Shown: positions 18,372 to 28,115 of the stretch, in pieces
Position numbering within the stretch: the first letter of the stretch is position 1
How the letters are laid out: each line of letters begins with the position of its first letter
Origin: Aquimarina sediminis
Lineage (GTDB): Bacteria > Bacteroidota > Bacteroidia > Flavobacteriales > Flavobacteriaceae
Direction of reading: 5' to 3'
Assembly: GCF_002895435.1 (NCBI RefSeq)
Contig: NZ_POYJ01000001.1
Span: 186,001 to 250,000 of the forward strand
DNA: 64,000 nt
Program-made: the position numbers and the translations under genes
Notes under the pieces: model-generated
Told to the model about the DNA's origin: nothing
What the model saw: the letters and a program-made list of their open reading frames with translations, nothing else
Databases searched by the model: none

Positions 18372-19121
18372 CTAAAAAAGTTGATCAATATAATCGATTA
18401 ACTTTTTTTTTCTACTTTGAGCTACAGGAATGCTATAAGTTTGTTTTAAGATAACCTCTTCATTACGTTTATCAAAAGAGGATATATGACTTAGATTAAT
18501 CAAAAAACTTTGATGTACCCTAAAAAAACCGTAGTCAACCAGCTTTACATCATAAGATTTTAGCGGTTTTGAAACTAGTATTTCTTTGCTATTGGTGAGT
18601 AAAAATGTGGTATAGTTATTATCAGATTTTGCATATAAGATATCCTTTACATCTACTATATGCATAGCATCAGCATTTTTAAGTACGATTTTTTTTGATT
18701 CTCCTTTGTTGGATAGGTTATGGAGTAATGTGTTGAGTTGTGATTGGTAATTAGTTTTATGGATATCTTCAATAACTTTATTTAAAGCAGTAATTAACTC
18801 TTTCTCTTCATAGGGCTTTAATAAGTAATCTAATGCACTAAATTTAAAGGCATCAATAGCGTATTTTGCATATGAAGTAGTAAAGATAATTCTAAAATCA
18901 ACCTGATCAAACATTTCAAGAAACTCAAAAGCATTACCATCTTCTAAGAAGACATCAAGAACTATAAAATCGGGCTTAAGTTTTTTGATTTGATTAGCAG
19001 CATTTGTAATCATTTCTGAATGACCAATAATATCAATATCTCCAAATTGTTGTATGATAGATGTAGCATAGGCAAGTGCCTGAGGATCATCTTCGACAAT
19101 AAAACAGGAAATGTTACTCAT
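18372..19121 (-). CDS. LytTR-family response regulator
   Basis: 249-residue two-component regulator. The receiver domain (about 1-120) has the phosphoacceptor D56 in IVLDVFLED, the threonine/serine in FTTSYAKYA and lysine in LLKPYEEKE. The LytTR DNA-binding domain (about 145-249) contains YAKSDNNYTTF, and FFRVHQSFLINLSHI is the typical LytTR signature. It is encoded 25 bases after the TPR histidine kinase gene, its expected partner. Confidence 0.93.
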   Translation of the reverse strand: MSNISCFIVEDDPQALAYATSIIQQFGDIDIIGHSEMITNAANQIKKLKPDFIVLDVFLEDGNAFEFLEMFDQVDFRIIFTTSYAKYAIDAFKFSALDYLLKPYEEKELITALNKVIEDIHKTNYQSQLNTLLHNLSNKGESKKIVLKNADAMHIVDVKDILYAKSDNNYTTFLLTNSKEILVSKPLKSYDVKLVDYGFFRVHQSFLINLSHISSFDKRNEEVILKQTYSIPVAQSRKKKLIDYIDQLF

Positions 19122-19146
19122 GAGGTAAAGATACTACTATACTTTG

Positions 19147-20988
19147 TTACGCGGCTGTGATAAAGGTTAAAAGAACTTCTGTTCCTTTTGGAGAGGATTC
19201 TATAGAAATATCCCCTTTAAAATCTTTAGAGGATTTATTTAGATTTTTTAATTGCTCTCTAATAATACTCATACTCATAGATTTATGAAGGCGTTTAGAG
19301 TCTTCTTTCTTAGTTTCAAAACCTTTACCGTCATCAGTAATAGAAACACATAAAGTATTGTTTTTCTTGTAATATCTTATTGCAATATTTCCTTTGGGTG
19401 TATTTTTTAATCCATGTAGGATTGCATTTTCTACAAAAGGTTGGGTTATTAAAGTAGGTAAGATATCAAAATCTTCTTCGACAGTGTCTTCAATATCTAC
19501 AGTATAAGAAAAAGTATTATTAAGATTGAGTTGTTGCAAATTAAGATAAGATTCTAACGCTAGTTTATCTTCTGCTATACTTATAAAGTTGTCATCGGAT
19601 TTTTCTAGTACTAATCTAATTAGTTTAGAATAACTAGTTAAATAAGAACTTGATTTTTCTTTATTATTTTCTCTGATGAAATTTTGAATACTTTGTAAGG
19701 CATTAAACAAAAAATGTGGATTAAGCTGTGTTTTTCTTAACTTTTGCTGAAGTAGTAATGTATCCAACTTTTGTTTGGTTTTGTAACTTTTGAACCCAAA
19801 ATACCCTAAAATCAGAATTAAAAAGGTGAAAATCACGAAAACAACTAACAAATAGTTCTGTTGTTTTATGGTAAGTGCTTGTAATTCGTTTTTTGTGTCT
19901 AAAATATTAATCTGCTGTTGTTTCTTTTCTGATTCAAATTTTTCGGTTAGTTCTGCTACTTTTTCTTTCTGCTTACCATTGGTAATAGAATCCTTTAGAG
20001 TGTCTTTTAAATCTGCATAATATAATGCAGTTTTATAATCATTAAGACCAGAATAAGCTTCTTTTAAGTTATTATAAATATTGGATTTAGACATTTCTTG
20101 AGCATTAGATAATGCGCTGTCAAGATATGTAATGGCTTTTCCGAATTCTTCTTTTTTTAGATAAGAGTATCCTACATTATTGTATGTGTAGTATAGGTTT
20201 TGTTCTCGGTTTAATTCTTTTTTTAAAGAAATAGCTTTTTTTCCATAAGTAATGGCATAATCAAAATTATCACCTTCATCTGCATAATATTTAGACTGAT
20301 TGGTGTACACAACCGAAAGTATACTTTTTGAGTTATATTTTTTGGCTAACTTTTCTACTTCAATGATATTGTCGGTATACTTTTTAAACAATTTTTGCTC
20401 ATAGTAGATATTACATAAATTGACTAATATTTGAAGTCTTATCATTTCATTAAAATCACTTAATGGAAGTGCTTTTTCTAAATATTTTTGGGCATTTTCG
20501 AAATTTTTTAAGGCTGCGTTAATAGTTCCTATATTGGTCAACGTATTTACTAATTGCTTAGAATTTTTTGTTTCTTCAAGGATTGTTGCTGCTTTTAGAT
20601 AAATATCTAAGGCTTTTTTAAAATCTTGCTTATAATACTGTATGGTAGCGAGATTATGCCATGTTTGTCCTTCTATATGTTTTGGTAGTTTTTTTGCTAG
20701 ATTATTTTGTAGTAAAGAGTCTGCTTCAGTGAAACCTTTTTTAAAAATAAGAGCGCTACTTTTTTGCAAATACGATTTTGCTAAAAGAGTATCATTTGCA
20801 AGTGATTTTGATAGTAGTAATGCTTTGTTAGAATAAAACAAGGAGCTATCTAAGTTTTTTTGCAGTAACTCTTTAGACTTCTTTAGCATACGCTCTATTT
20901 CTAGAGTTTTATCAGTATTGGATTGCGCATGTATCGTTGAATATATGCTACAAGATAGCACACACAGAAAAAAATAAAGGATTTTCAT
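19147..20988 (-). CDS. TPR-containing membrane sensor histidine kinase (LytS-type)
   Basis: 613 residues: signal peptide, about six to eight tetratricopeptide repeats in the periplasmic part (residues 30-330), a coiled coil, one membrane helix (YLLVVFVIFTFLILILGYFG, about 376-395) and a kinase of the His_kinase (YehU/LytS) class. The phosphorylated histidine is H425 in LNPHFLFNALQS; the ATP-binding part has VENAILHGLKN and ITDDGKGFETK. This architecture is common in Bacteroidota. The start codon comes one base after the stop of the carboxylase gene, so kinase and carboxylase share a transcript. Confidence 0.92.
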   Translation of the reverse strand: MKILYFFLCVLSCSIYSTIHAQSNTDKTLEIERMLKKSKELLQKNLDSSLFYSNKALLLSKSLANDTLLAKSYLQKSSALIFKKGFTEADSLLQNNLAKKLPKHIEGQTWHNLATIQYYKQDFKKALDIYLKAATILEETKNSKQLVNTLTNIGTINAALKNFENAQKYLEKALPLSDFNEMIRLQILVNLCNIYYEQKLFKKYTDNIIEVEKLAKKYNSKSILSVVYTNQSKYYADEGDNFDYAITYGKKAISLKKELNREQNLYYTYNNVGYSYLKKEEFGKAITYLDSALSNAQEMSKSNIYNNLKEAYSGLNDYKTALYYADLKDTLKDSITNGKQKEKVAELTEKFESEKKQQQINILDTKNELQALTIKQQNYLLVVFVIFTFLILILGYFGFKSYKTKQKLDTLLLQQKLRKTQLNPHFLFNALQSIQNFIRENNKEKSSSYLTSYSKLIRLVLEKSDDNFISIAEDKLALESYLNLQQLNLNNTFSYTVDIEDTVEEDFDILPTLITQPFVENAILHGLKNTPKGNIAIRYYKKNNTLCVSITDDGKGFETKKEDSKRLHKSMSMSIIREQLKNLNKSSKDFKGDISIESSPKGTEVLLTFITAA

Positions 20989-20989
20989 T

Positions 20990-22618
20990 TTATACCTGGA
21001 TTATCCCTAAGTTGAATTTTTTTTCGATAGGAGCATGGTCAGCTGCTTCAATACCCATTGATACCCATTTTCTAGTATCTAATGGATCTATAATGGCATC
21101 CGTCCATATTCTTGAAGCTGCATAGTAAGGCGAGGTTTGTTTATCATATCTGGATTTGATTTTATTAAACAATGCTTTTTCGTCTTCTTCAGATAATTGT
21201 TCTCCTTTCTTTTTTAAAGAGGCGGTTTCTATTTGAAGCAATACTTTTGCGGCTTGTGCACCACCCATTACAGCTAATTCAGCACTAGGCCAAGCTGCGA
21301 TCAATCGAGGATCGTACGCTTTACCACACATTGCATAATTTCCAGCTCCATAAGAATTACCAATTACAATAGTAAATTTGGGTACAACACTATTACTTAA
21401 GGCATTAACCATTTTTGCCCCATCCTTAATGATACCCCCATGCTCACTTTTACTTCCAACCATAAAACCAGTTACATCCTGAAGAAACACTAGTGGGATT
21501 TTTTTTTGATTGCAGTTAGCAATGAATCGGGTCGCTTTATCTGCAGAATCTGAATAGATAACACCTCCAAATTGCATCTCACCTTTTTTGGTTTTTACAA
21601 TTTTACGCTGATTAGCTACAATACCAACTGCCCATCCATCAATACGAGCATATCCAGTTAGTATTGTTTGTCCATATCCTGATTTATATTCTTCAAAATC
21701 AGAATTATCAACTAATCTGTTGATAATTTCCATCATGTCATACTGTTCATTTCTGGCTTTTGGCAGGATCCCATAAATATCATCTTCATTTTCTTTAGGA
21801 GCACTAGGTTTGATCCGATTAAAACCAGCTTTTTCAAAATCACCAATTTTAGACATTATATTTTTTATAGTATCCAAAGCATCTGCATCATCTTTGGCTT
21901 TATAATCTGTAACACCCGATATCTCGCAATGTGTAGTTGCTCCACCTAATGTTTCATTATCAATAGTCTCACCAATTGCAGCTTTAACTAAGTAGCTTCC
22001 TGCGAGAAATATACTTCCGGTCTTATCTACAATTAGTGCTTCATCACTCATAATAGGTAGATAGGCTCCTCCGGCAACACAACTTCCCATTACTGCAGAT
22101 ATTTGAGTAATGCCCATACTACTCATTACAGCGTTGTTACGAAAAATTCTACCAAAATGTTCTTTGTCAGGGAAGATTTCATCTTGCATAGGTAGATATA
22201 CACCAGCACTATCAACAAGATATATAATAGGTAATTTGTTTTCAATAGATAGTTCTTGCGCTCGTAAGTTTTTCTTTCCTGTTATCGGAAACCATGCTCC
22301 GGCTTTTACTGTAGCATCATTAGCAACAACAATACACTGTTTTCCACTAACATATCCTATTTTTACTACAACGCCCCCGCTAGGGCATCCACCATGCTCT
22401 TCATACATTTCTTCTCCAGCAAAAGCTCCAATCTCTATAGATTTAGTATCTGTATCCAATAGATAATTGATTCGCTCGCGAGCGGTCATTTTGCCTTTGG
22501 CATGTAGTTTTTCTATACGTTTTTCTCCTCCTCCTAGTTTTACTATGGCAAGGCGTCTTCGTAATTCTGATACTAATAACTTATTATGATCTTCGTTCTT
22601 ATTGAAGTTTATATCCAT
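20990..22618 (-). CDS. Methylcrotonyl-CoA carboxylase-type carboxyltransferase (beta) subunit
   Basis: 542-residue crotonase-fold carboxyltransferase of biotin-dependent acyl-CoA carboxylases. Segments such as YLVDSAGVYLPMQ, DKEHFGRIF, VMGSCVAGGAY and IFLAGSYLVKAA resemble methylcrotonyl-CoA carboxylase beta (leucine degradation) more than the propionyl-CoA type. GNSYGAGNYAMCGKAYDPR is the conserved C-terminal acyl-binding region. The biotin-carrying alpha subunit is not in the window. Unusually, a sensor kinase and LytTR regulator follow in the same operon. The upstream 464-base gap should hold its promoter, but no full consensus was found. Confidence 0.88.
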   Translation of the reverse strand: MDINFNKNEDHNKLLVSELRRRLAIVKLGGGEKRIEKLHAKGKMTARERINYLLDTDTKSIEIGAFAGEEMYEEHGGCPSGGVVVKIGYVSGKQCIVVANDATVKAGAWFPITGKKNLRAQELSIENKLPIIYLVDSAGVYLPMQDEIFPDKEHFGRIFRNNAVMSSMGITQISAVMGSCVAGGAYLPIMSDEALIVDKTGSIFLAGSYLVKAAIGETIDNETLGGATTHCEISGVTDYKAKDDADALDTIKNIMSKIGDFEKAGFNRIKPSAPKENEDDIYGILPKARNEQYDMMEIINRLVDNSDFEEYKSGYGQTILTGYARIDGWAVGIVANQRKIVKTKKGEMQFGGVIYSDSADKATRFIANCNQKKIPLVFLQDVTGFMVGSKSEHGGIIKDGAKMVNALSNSVVPKFTIVIGNSYGAGNYAMCGKAYDPRLIAAWPSAELAVMGGAQAAKVLLQIETASLKKKGEQLSEEDEKALFNKIKSRYDKQTSPYYAASRIWTDAIIDPLDTRKWVSMGIEAADHAPIEKKFNLGIIQV

Positions 22619-23082
22619 TTGTGTGTATTGTTTGCACGAAAATACAAAAAAACACAGTGTTTATGAATGATAAGAGAGTTATTTAAAGATATCTGTTGTT
22701 TTGCTCTAGATATGTTATTTATTTGTTTTTTAATATATTGATTTTTAATAATTTAGTTGCTGTGTTTTTATATAAGTATCTTATGGATATACATTGTGTA
22801 TAAGGCTACTAGCGGTATTAATTGTAAATTTATGATTTGATAAGAGAGTTAGAGTAAATCATATTTGTGCAGACAATTAATTAAATAATTAGGTTAAAAC
22901 TATAGTAACATTAAGAAGAAAATTAAAAAATAACTTTTAAATTGCTGTATGTTAAGAGTTAAGCTTTTTTTTTGCTTTAACAACTCTATAAAAATCTATG
23001 TTTTGACGATAAAATACCGATATTTGCACCTGCTTATGCGTAAAAAACATAACTAACCGTACTAAACTAAAAAAAATAATTT
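22619..23082. other. 464-base divergent intergenic region
   Basis: Very AT-rich region between the carboxylase gene (minus) and a small membrane protein (plus). No coding region seen. An imperfect stem with AGAGTT/AACTCT and AAGC/GCTT arms lies at about 22955-22986 around a T-run. A near-match to the plus-strand -7 box (GATATTTG, one mismatch) lies about 50 bases before the ATG at 23083. Confidence 0.4.
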
Positions 23083-23265
23083 ATGGGAATGAATAAAAAT
23101 ACAGTGTTAGCTTGGGCGACTTTTATAATGATTGTTGTTGGGCTTTCTCTTATTGCATTAGGAGCTTTTAGATATAGAGATGTATCAGGATATGGTTTTG
23201 CTGCCGTTGGTGTTGGTTTCTTTGCAATAGCCTGGGTTTTTAATGCTTTAAAAGGAAGAGTTTAA
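23083..23265 (+). CDS. Small two-helix membrane protein (CAL67264-like)
   Basis: 60 residues with two hydrophobic helices (about 8-25 and 37-54) joined by the polar turn FRYRDVSGYG, which suggests a hairpin in the inner membrane. It resembles the small CAL67264-type membrane protein found next to ettA in many flavobacteria; I place it there by length, pattern and position. It begins with ATG after an A-rich stretch, the typical Bacteroidota ribosome-loading context. Function unknown. Confidence 0.75.
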   Translation: MGMNKNTVLAWATFIMIVVGLSLIALGAFRYRDVSGYGFAAVGVGFFAIAWVFNALKGRV

Positions 23266-23314
23266 CTCTTTAGATACAAAATCATTTTTTTAAAATAATA
23301 ATATAAAAGGGCTT

Positions 23315-25006
23315 ATGTCAGACGATAAAAAGGTAATTTTCTCAATGTCGGGAGTTAGTAAAACTTTTAAAAGTGCTAATACTCCTGTTCTTAAAAATAT
23401 ATATCTCAGCTTCTTTTATGGAGCCAAAATAGGAATTCTTGGTCTTAATGGTTCAGGTAAATCTACCTTGCTTAAGATTATTGCAGGGATTGATAAAAAT
23501 TATCAAGGAGATGTGGTATTTGCACCTGGATACTCTGTTGGTTTGTTAGAGCAAGAGCCAAAATTGGACCCAGAGAAAACAGTTTTGGATGTTGTAAAAG
23601 AAGGTGTAGCCGAAACAGTTGCAGTCTTAGATGAGTATAATAAGATCAATGATATGTTTGGATTACCCGAGGTATATGAGAATCCTGATAAAATGCAGGA
23701 GCTTATGGATAAACAAGCAAATCTGCAAGATCAAATTGATGCCAGTAATGCTTGGGAGCTGGATACTAAATTAGAAATAGCAATGGATGCGCTTCGTACT
23801 CCTGACCCTGACAAGAAAATTGGTGTTTTATCTGGAGGAGAAAGAAGAAGAGTAGCCCTTTGTCGTCTATTATTACAAGAACCAGATGTCTTGCTATTGG
23901 ATGAGCCTACTAACCATTTGGATGCAGAATCTGTACATTGGTTAGAACATCATTTACAGCAATATAAAGGAACCGTGATTGCAGTAACTCACGATAGATA
24001 CTTTTTGGATAATGTAGCTGGATGGATATTAGAACTGGATAGGGGTGAAGGTATCCCATGGAAAGGAAATTATTCTTCATGGCTAGATCAAAAGGCTAAG
24101 AAACTTAATCAAGAGCAAAAACAAGCTTCTAAGCGACAAAAAACGTTGGAACGCGAGTTAGAATGGGTGCGTATGGCTCCCAAAGGGCGCCAGGCTAAAC
24201 AAAAAGCCCGTTTGAGTAATTATGATAAACTTTTAAGCCAAGACCAAAAACAGGTTGATGAAAAACTGGAAATTTACATTCCTAATGGTCCTAGATTAGG
24301 AACCAATGTTATTGAGGCCTCCGGAGTAAGCAAAGCTTTTGATGATAAGTTATTGTATGAAGATTTAAATTTTAATCTTCCTCAAGCTGGTATTGTTGGG
24401 ATTATTGGTCCTAATGGTGCAGGAAAAACTACAATATTTAAAATGATAATGGGTGAAGAACAACCTGATAAAGGTAGCTTTGCTGTGGGTGATACTGCTC
24501 AGATTGCCTATGTAGACCAAAGTCATAGTAATATAGATCCTGAGAAAACTATTTGGCAGAACTTTAGTGATGAGCAAGAGTTGGTGATGATGGGAGGCAG
24601 ACAAGTAAACTCAAGAGCTTATTTAAGTCGTTTTAATTTTAGCGGAAGCGAGCAAAATAAAAAAGTATCTACGCTATCAGGAGGTGAACGTAATAGATTA
24701 CATCTTGCGATGACATTAAAAGAAGAAGGTAATGTATTGCTTTTGGATGAGCCTACGAATGATTTGGATGTAAATACACTGAGAGCATTAGAAGAAGGTT
24801 TAGAAAATTTTGCAGGATGTGCCGTAGTCATATCTCACGACCGTTGGTTTTTGGATAGAATATGTACTCATATCCTGGCTTTTGAAGGAGACTCACAAGT
24901 TTACTTCTTTGAAGGAAGTTTCTCTGATTATGAAGAAAATAAGAAGAAACGACTTGGTGGAGATCTAATGCCAAAACGTATTAAATATAAGAAGTTGGTT
25001 AGGTAG
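23315..25006 (+). CDS. ettA: Energy-dependent translational throttle protein EttA (ABC-F)
   Basis: 563-residue soluble ABC-F ATPase that binds the ribosomal E site and gates the first elongation steps according to ATP/ADP level. It has two ATPase domains: Walker A GLNGSGKST, signature LSGGERRRV and Walker B LLLDEPTNHLDAE in the first; GPNGAGKTT, LSGGERNRL and LLLDEPTNDLDVN in the second. The arm/linker region around WVRMAPKGRQAKQKARL matches EttA, not Uup or antibiotic-resistance ABC-F proteins. No membrane segments. Confidence 0.95.
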   Translation: MSDDKKVIFSMSGVSKTFKSANTPVLKNIYLSFFYGAKIGILGLNGSGKSTLLKIIAGIDKNYQGDVVFAPGYSVGLLEQEPKLDPEKTVLDVVKEGVAETVAVLDEYNKINDMFGLPEVYENPDKMQELMDKQANLQDQIDASNAWELDTKLEIAMDALRTPDPDKKIGVLSGGERRRVALCRLLLQEPDVLLLDEPTNHLDAESVHWLEHHLQQYKGTVIAVTHDRYFLDNVAGWILELDRGEGIPWKGNYSSWLDQKAKKLNQEQKQASKRQKTLERELEWVRMAPKGRQAKQKARLSNYDKLLSQDQKQVDEKLEIYIPNGPRLGTNVIEASGVSKAFDDKLLYEDLNFNLPQAGIVGIIGPNGAGKTTIFKMIMGEEQPDKGSFAVGDTAQIAYVDQSHSNIDPEKTIWQNFSDEQELVMMGGRQVNSRAYLSRFNFSGSEQNKKVSTLSGGERNRLHLAMTLKEEGNVLLLDEPTNDLDVNTLRALEEGLENFAGCAVVISHDRWFLDRICTHILAFEGDSQVYFFEGSFSDYEENKKKRLGGDLMPKRIKYKKLVR

Positions 25007-25034
25007 CTTTTGAGATTGTAAATATCAAGTAGAT

Positions 25035-25621
25035 ATGAATGTGAAAATTTGGATAGTAGTATTTCTGTTACCTTTTACAATGTTTTCCCAACAGAAATTA
25101 CTTTCTCCTATGAAAGAAGCTACTCTTATTCTTAGAAATAATACCATTCTTAATGGGTTTGCTAGAATTATGTCGAACTATAAAATTATTTTTAAAAAAG
25201 ACAAGAATAGCAAAAAGGAAAAGTACGATGCTAAACAAGTTAAACAATTGATAGTTTTTGAAGAAGAAGGAGAATCTAAATTCGAATATAAAAAAAGCGG
25301 TAAAAAAGGAAAATACTTGTTGTTAAATATAATTGTTGAGGGAAAATGTCTTTTTATAAGTTAGTAGAATATGTTCTTGACAGATATTATGACAAAACAG
25401 ATACTCTTGTAACACTTTATTACATATCAAGAAAGGGTCAAGATTTTGCTGATCGAGTAAGGGTTGGTATAAAATTTAAGAAGTTTAAAAAAATTAGTGA
25501 TCTTTATTTTAGGGATTGTCCTGATTTAATTTCTAAAATTGAGTCTAAGTATTTCAAAAGAGAGGATCATGAAGGGGTAGAAGATCTTGTAATTTATTAT
25601 AATGAGAATTGTGTGAACTAA
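25035..25621 (+). pseudogene. Secreted uncharacterised protein interrupted by a -1 frameshift
   Basis: Two overlapping frames appear to be halves of one protein. The first (25035-25364) has a signal peptide (VVFLLPFTMFSQ) and a beta-rich domain ending near YLLLNIIVEGK. The second (25346-25621) continues without loss as SFYKLVEYVLDRYYDK and ends YYNENCVN. Joined at 25346 they give about 195 residues, a plausible complete protein of a flavobacterial secreted family with the ending DLVIYYNENC. The junction is G GGA AAA (25340-25346), a canonical X XXY YYZ slippery heptamer. It may be a one-base deletion in an A-run, a sequencing error or programmed -1 frameshifting; no strong downstream hairpin is visible, so mutation or error is more likely. 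Confidence 0.65.
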
Positions 25622-25645
25622 ATAGAGAAACTCAAAACAATAAAA

Positions 25646-26338
25646 ATGCCTTTAAAAAAAATCAAAGTTATTGCTTTTGATGCAGATGACACCCTTTGGG
25701 TAAATGAAACTTTTTTTAGAAAAGCCGAAGAAGAGTTTTGCATACTATTGCAAGAGTATATGTCTAAAGAAGAAGCAAATAAACTTCTTTTTGATGTTGA
25801 AATGCAAAACCTACCATTATATGGATATGGTATCAAGCCATTTACACTATCATTAATTGAAGCTGCAATTCTTGTTTCTAATGGTAATATGAAGATTGAT
25901 TTGGTTCAAAAACTCATCGATAAAGGAAAAGAAATGCTTCAAGAACCTGTAGAATTAATTGACGGGATTGATGAAACATTACACGAGTTATCCAAGAAGT
26001 ATCGTTTGGTGATGGCAACCAAAGGGGATTTACTGGATCAGGAACGTAAGCTTATAAAATCTGGATTGGAGAACTATTTTCACCACACAGAAATTGTTTC
26101 TGACAAAACAGAAAAGCAGTACAAAAAACTAGTAAAACATCTGGATATTAAAGAAAATGAATTTTTGATGGTCGGAAATTCTTTAAAATCAGATGTTTTA
26201 CCTGTTTTAAATATAGGAGCACATGCTTTTCATATTCCATTTCATACTACCTGGGTGCATGAAGAAGTAGAAGATAAAATTGATCACCCAAATTTTAGGA
26301 GCTTTGAAAAAGCCAGCGAGTTATTGCAAATATTATAA
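25646..26338 (+). CDS. HAD-family hydrolase
   Basis: 230-residue haloacid dehalogenase-superfamily phosphatase. Motif I is AFDADDTLWVNE (nucleophile and acid aspartates), motif II is MATKGD, the lysine is in KQYKKLV and motif IV in MVGNSLKSDVLP. A helical cap lies at about residues 18-90. No signal peptide, so cytoplasmic; the substrate is likely a small phosphate ester. The following acyltransferase gene starts 3 bases after its stop, so the two are co-transcribed. Confidence 0.88.
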   Translation: MPLKKIKVIAFDADDTLWVNETFFRKAEEEFCILLQEYMSKEEANKLLFDVEMQNLPLYGYGIKPFTLSLIEAAILVSNGNMKIDLVQKLIDKGKEMLQEPVELIDGIDETLHELSKKYRLVMATKGDLLDQERKLIKSGLENYFHHTEIVSDKTEKQYKKLVKHLDIKENEFLMVGNSLKSDVLPVLNIGAHAFHIPFHTTWVHEEVEDKIDHPNFRSFEKASELLQIL

Positions 26339-26341
26339 AAA

Positions 26342-26971
26342 ATGAGAACCAAACTCGATCTTACTACATGGAATAGGAAAGAGCACTTTGATTTCTTTGG
26401 AGGGTTTGATGAACCGTTTTTTGGGATAACAACTACTGTTGATTTTACCAAGGGATATCAAAAGATACAAGATTTGGGGTATCCTTATTTTTTATATTAC
26501 CTGTATCAATCTCTTCGTGCAGCAAATACCATCGAGGCTTTTAGATATCGTATCGAAGACAATCAAGTATATATATACGATAAAATTCATGCATCACCTA
26601 CTATTGGTAGAGAAGATCATACATTTGGATTTTCTTTTATGGAGTTTGATGAAGATTTTGAAGTGTTTAGCAGCAAAGCTCAAAAAGAAATTGAAGAGGT
26701 CAAAAATAGCACAGGACTGCGTCATAACGACAATGCCAAGCGTATAGATACCATCCATTATTCTTCTATTCCTTGGTATAATTTTACTGGACTAACGCAT
26801 GCCAGACATTTTCAATTTAAGGATAGCGTTCCAAAAATTTCTTTTGGTAGATATACCAAAGAAAAAAAGAAACTTAATTTACCTATAGCTATAAATGTAC
26901 ATCATGGAATAATGGATGGTTATCATATTGGCCAATACCTCGAAGAGTTTCAGCGGCTTTTAAATGAATAG
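26342..26971 (+). CDS. Chloramphenicol acetyltransferase-like acyltransferase
   Basis: 209 residues of the CAT type A fold. The N-terminus KLDLTTWNRKEHFDFF and the catalytic motif VHHGIMDGYH (catalytic base H188) match CAT. HARHFQF in the middle agrees too. CAT relatives acetylate chloramphenicol at the 3-hydroxyl, but many environmental homologues are not resistance enzymes; no mobile element is nearby and base composition is like its neighbours, so resistance should not be assumed. Translationally close to the upstream HAD phosphatase and convergent with histidine decarboxylase. Confidence 0.85.
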   Translation: MRTKLDLTTWNRKEHFDFFGGFDEPFFGITTTVDFTKGYQKIQDLGYPYFLYYLYQSLRAANTIEAFRYRIEDNQVYIYDKIHASPTIGREDHTFGFSFMEFDEDFEVFSSKAQKEIEEVKNSTGLRHNDNAKRIDTIHYSSIPWYNFTGLTHARHFQFKDSVPKISFGRYTKEKKKLNLPIAINVHHGIMDGYHIGQYLEEFQRLLNE

Positions 26972-26974
26972 GTA

Positions 26975-28096
26975 TTATGCAAGACACATTTCTAATTTCA
27001 TATCTGCAATAAACTCATCGATTTGCTCATGAGATACATTTGGCATACAGATGATATGTGATTGCCCTTTTTCGGTAGCTAGTTGCCACTTATCAATAAT
27101 TTTCTTATTTGGAGCAGGAAAAATTATAGTTATGGCATTTGGATTTCGCCATGCTTCAATGCCTAGCTCTTTTAGCTTGTTTTCGGTATAAGTAGCTACA
27201 GATAAACTATGTTCTGTGCGTTTTTTAAAACCTTCAACTCCTAATTTTTTTATAGCATACCATAAAAATAAGGGAGTATGTCCATTCCTGGATCCAGTTA
27301 TGGTTGCATCCGAACTACCTATATATGCAATTCTTCGGGCAATCCTATCTCTATTATCTTTTTTTACAATGACAACTCCCGATGGCATAGGAGAACCAAT
27401 AAATTTATGACCACTTATAGAGATACTGTCAATACCATCTTTAAAATCAAACTCAGGTCTTGGCGTTACAAATGGAGCAAAACCTCCAGCCAAGGCAGCA
27501 TCAGCATGTATATAGTGTTTTTCTATAGCCATACCCTCTAGGGTAGCTTTAATTTTTTTTGTGTTGTCTTTGGCTTCAGTCATGGTAGTGCCAATGTTTG
27601 CCACTACAATGGCTGGTCTGTGCCTATTGTAACCGATGGCTTCCTTTAAATCATTATAGTCAATTTCTCCATTTGGCAAAGATTTTACAATAACATAGTC
27701 TGTGTTAAGGAGAGTTACATTCTTTTGGATACTGTAATGTGTAGCTTCAGAAAAGTATACCATTCCTTTTGGAAATAATTCTCTTGCAACATATAATCCA
27801 TATAAATTTCCTTCCGATCCACCATTTGTTACATAACCCCAGATATTGTTTTCCTCAGCTCTAAATAGTTTAGCAAAAAAGTTTACAACTTCACGTTCCA
27901 TTGTTCTTGAGTCTACTCTATAAGTAGATTCGCTAAATGGGTCACCCAGATTATTTAATGGAAATTGTAGAAAAGGCATTAACTCAGAATAATCAAAATC
28001 TTTGGATACAGGATATCCGAGAAAATTTTGAGTAGTGTTCTTTATGCTATTAAATAATTGTTCAAGTTGCTGTTGTTCAATAGTATGTAATTTCAT
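26975..28096 (-). CDS. hdc: Pyridoxal-dependent histidine decarboxylase
   Basis: 373-residue group II PLP decarboxylase. Length and the active-site lysine position (K231 in SISGHKFIGSP) agree closely with the PLP-type histidine decarboxylases of Gram-negative bacteria such as Morganella, where the lysine is 232. NGGSEGNLYGLYVAREL, HADAALAGGFAPF and TGSRNGHTPLF also fit. The product would be histamine from histidine. There is no histidine/histamine antiporter next to it. It could instead be a related serine decarboxylase, but the length favours histidine. A -7 promoter match lies 20 bases upstream. Confidence 0.83.
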   Translation of the reverse strand: MKLHTIEQQQLEQLFNSIKNTTQNFLGYPVSKDFDYSELMPFLQFPLNNLGDPFSESTYRVDSRTMEREVVNFFAKLFRAEENNIWGYVTNGGSEGNLYGLYVARELFPKGMVYFSEATHYSIQKNVTLLNTDYVIVKSLPNGEIDYNDLKEAIGYNRHRPAIVVANIGTTMTEAKDNTKKIKATLEGMAIEKHYIHADAALAGGFAPFVTPRPEFDFKDGIDSISISGHKFIGSPMPSGVVIVKKDNRDRIARRIAYIGSSDATITGSRNGHTPLFLWYAIKKLGVEGFKKRTEHSLSVATYTENKLKELGIEAWRNPNAITIIFPAPNKKIIDKWQLATEKGQSHIICMPNVSHEQIDEFIADMKLEMCLA

Positions 28097-28115
28097 GACC
28101 GTTTTAATATTTGGT

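Noticed and set aside
26342..26971. CAT-like gene as acquired chloramphenicol resistance
   Set aside because: No mobile element, no odd base composition, and it is coupled to a HAD gene. Environmental CAT-fold proteins often have other substrates.
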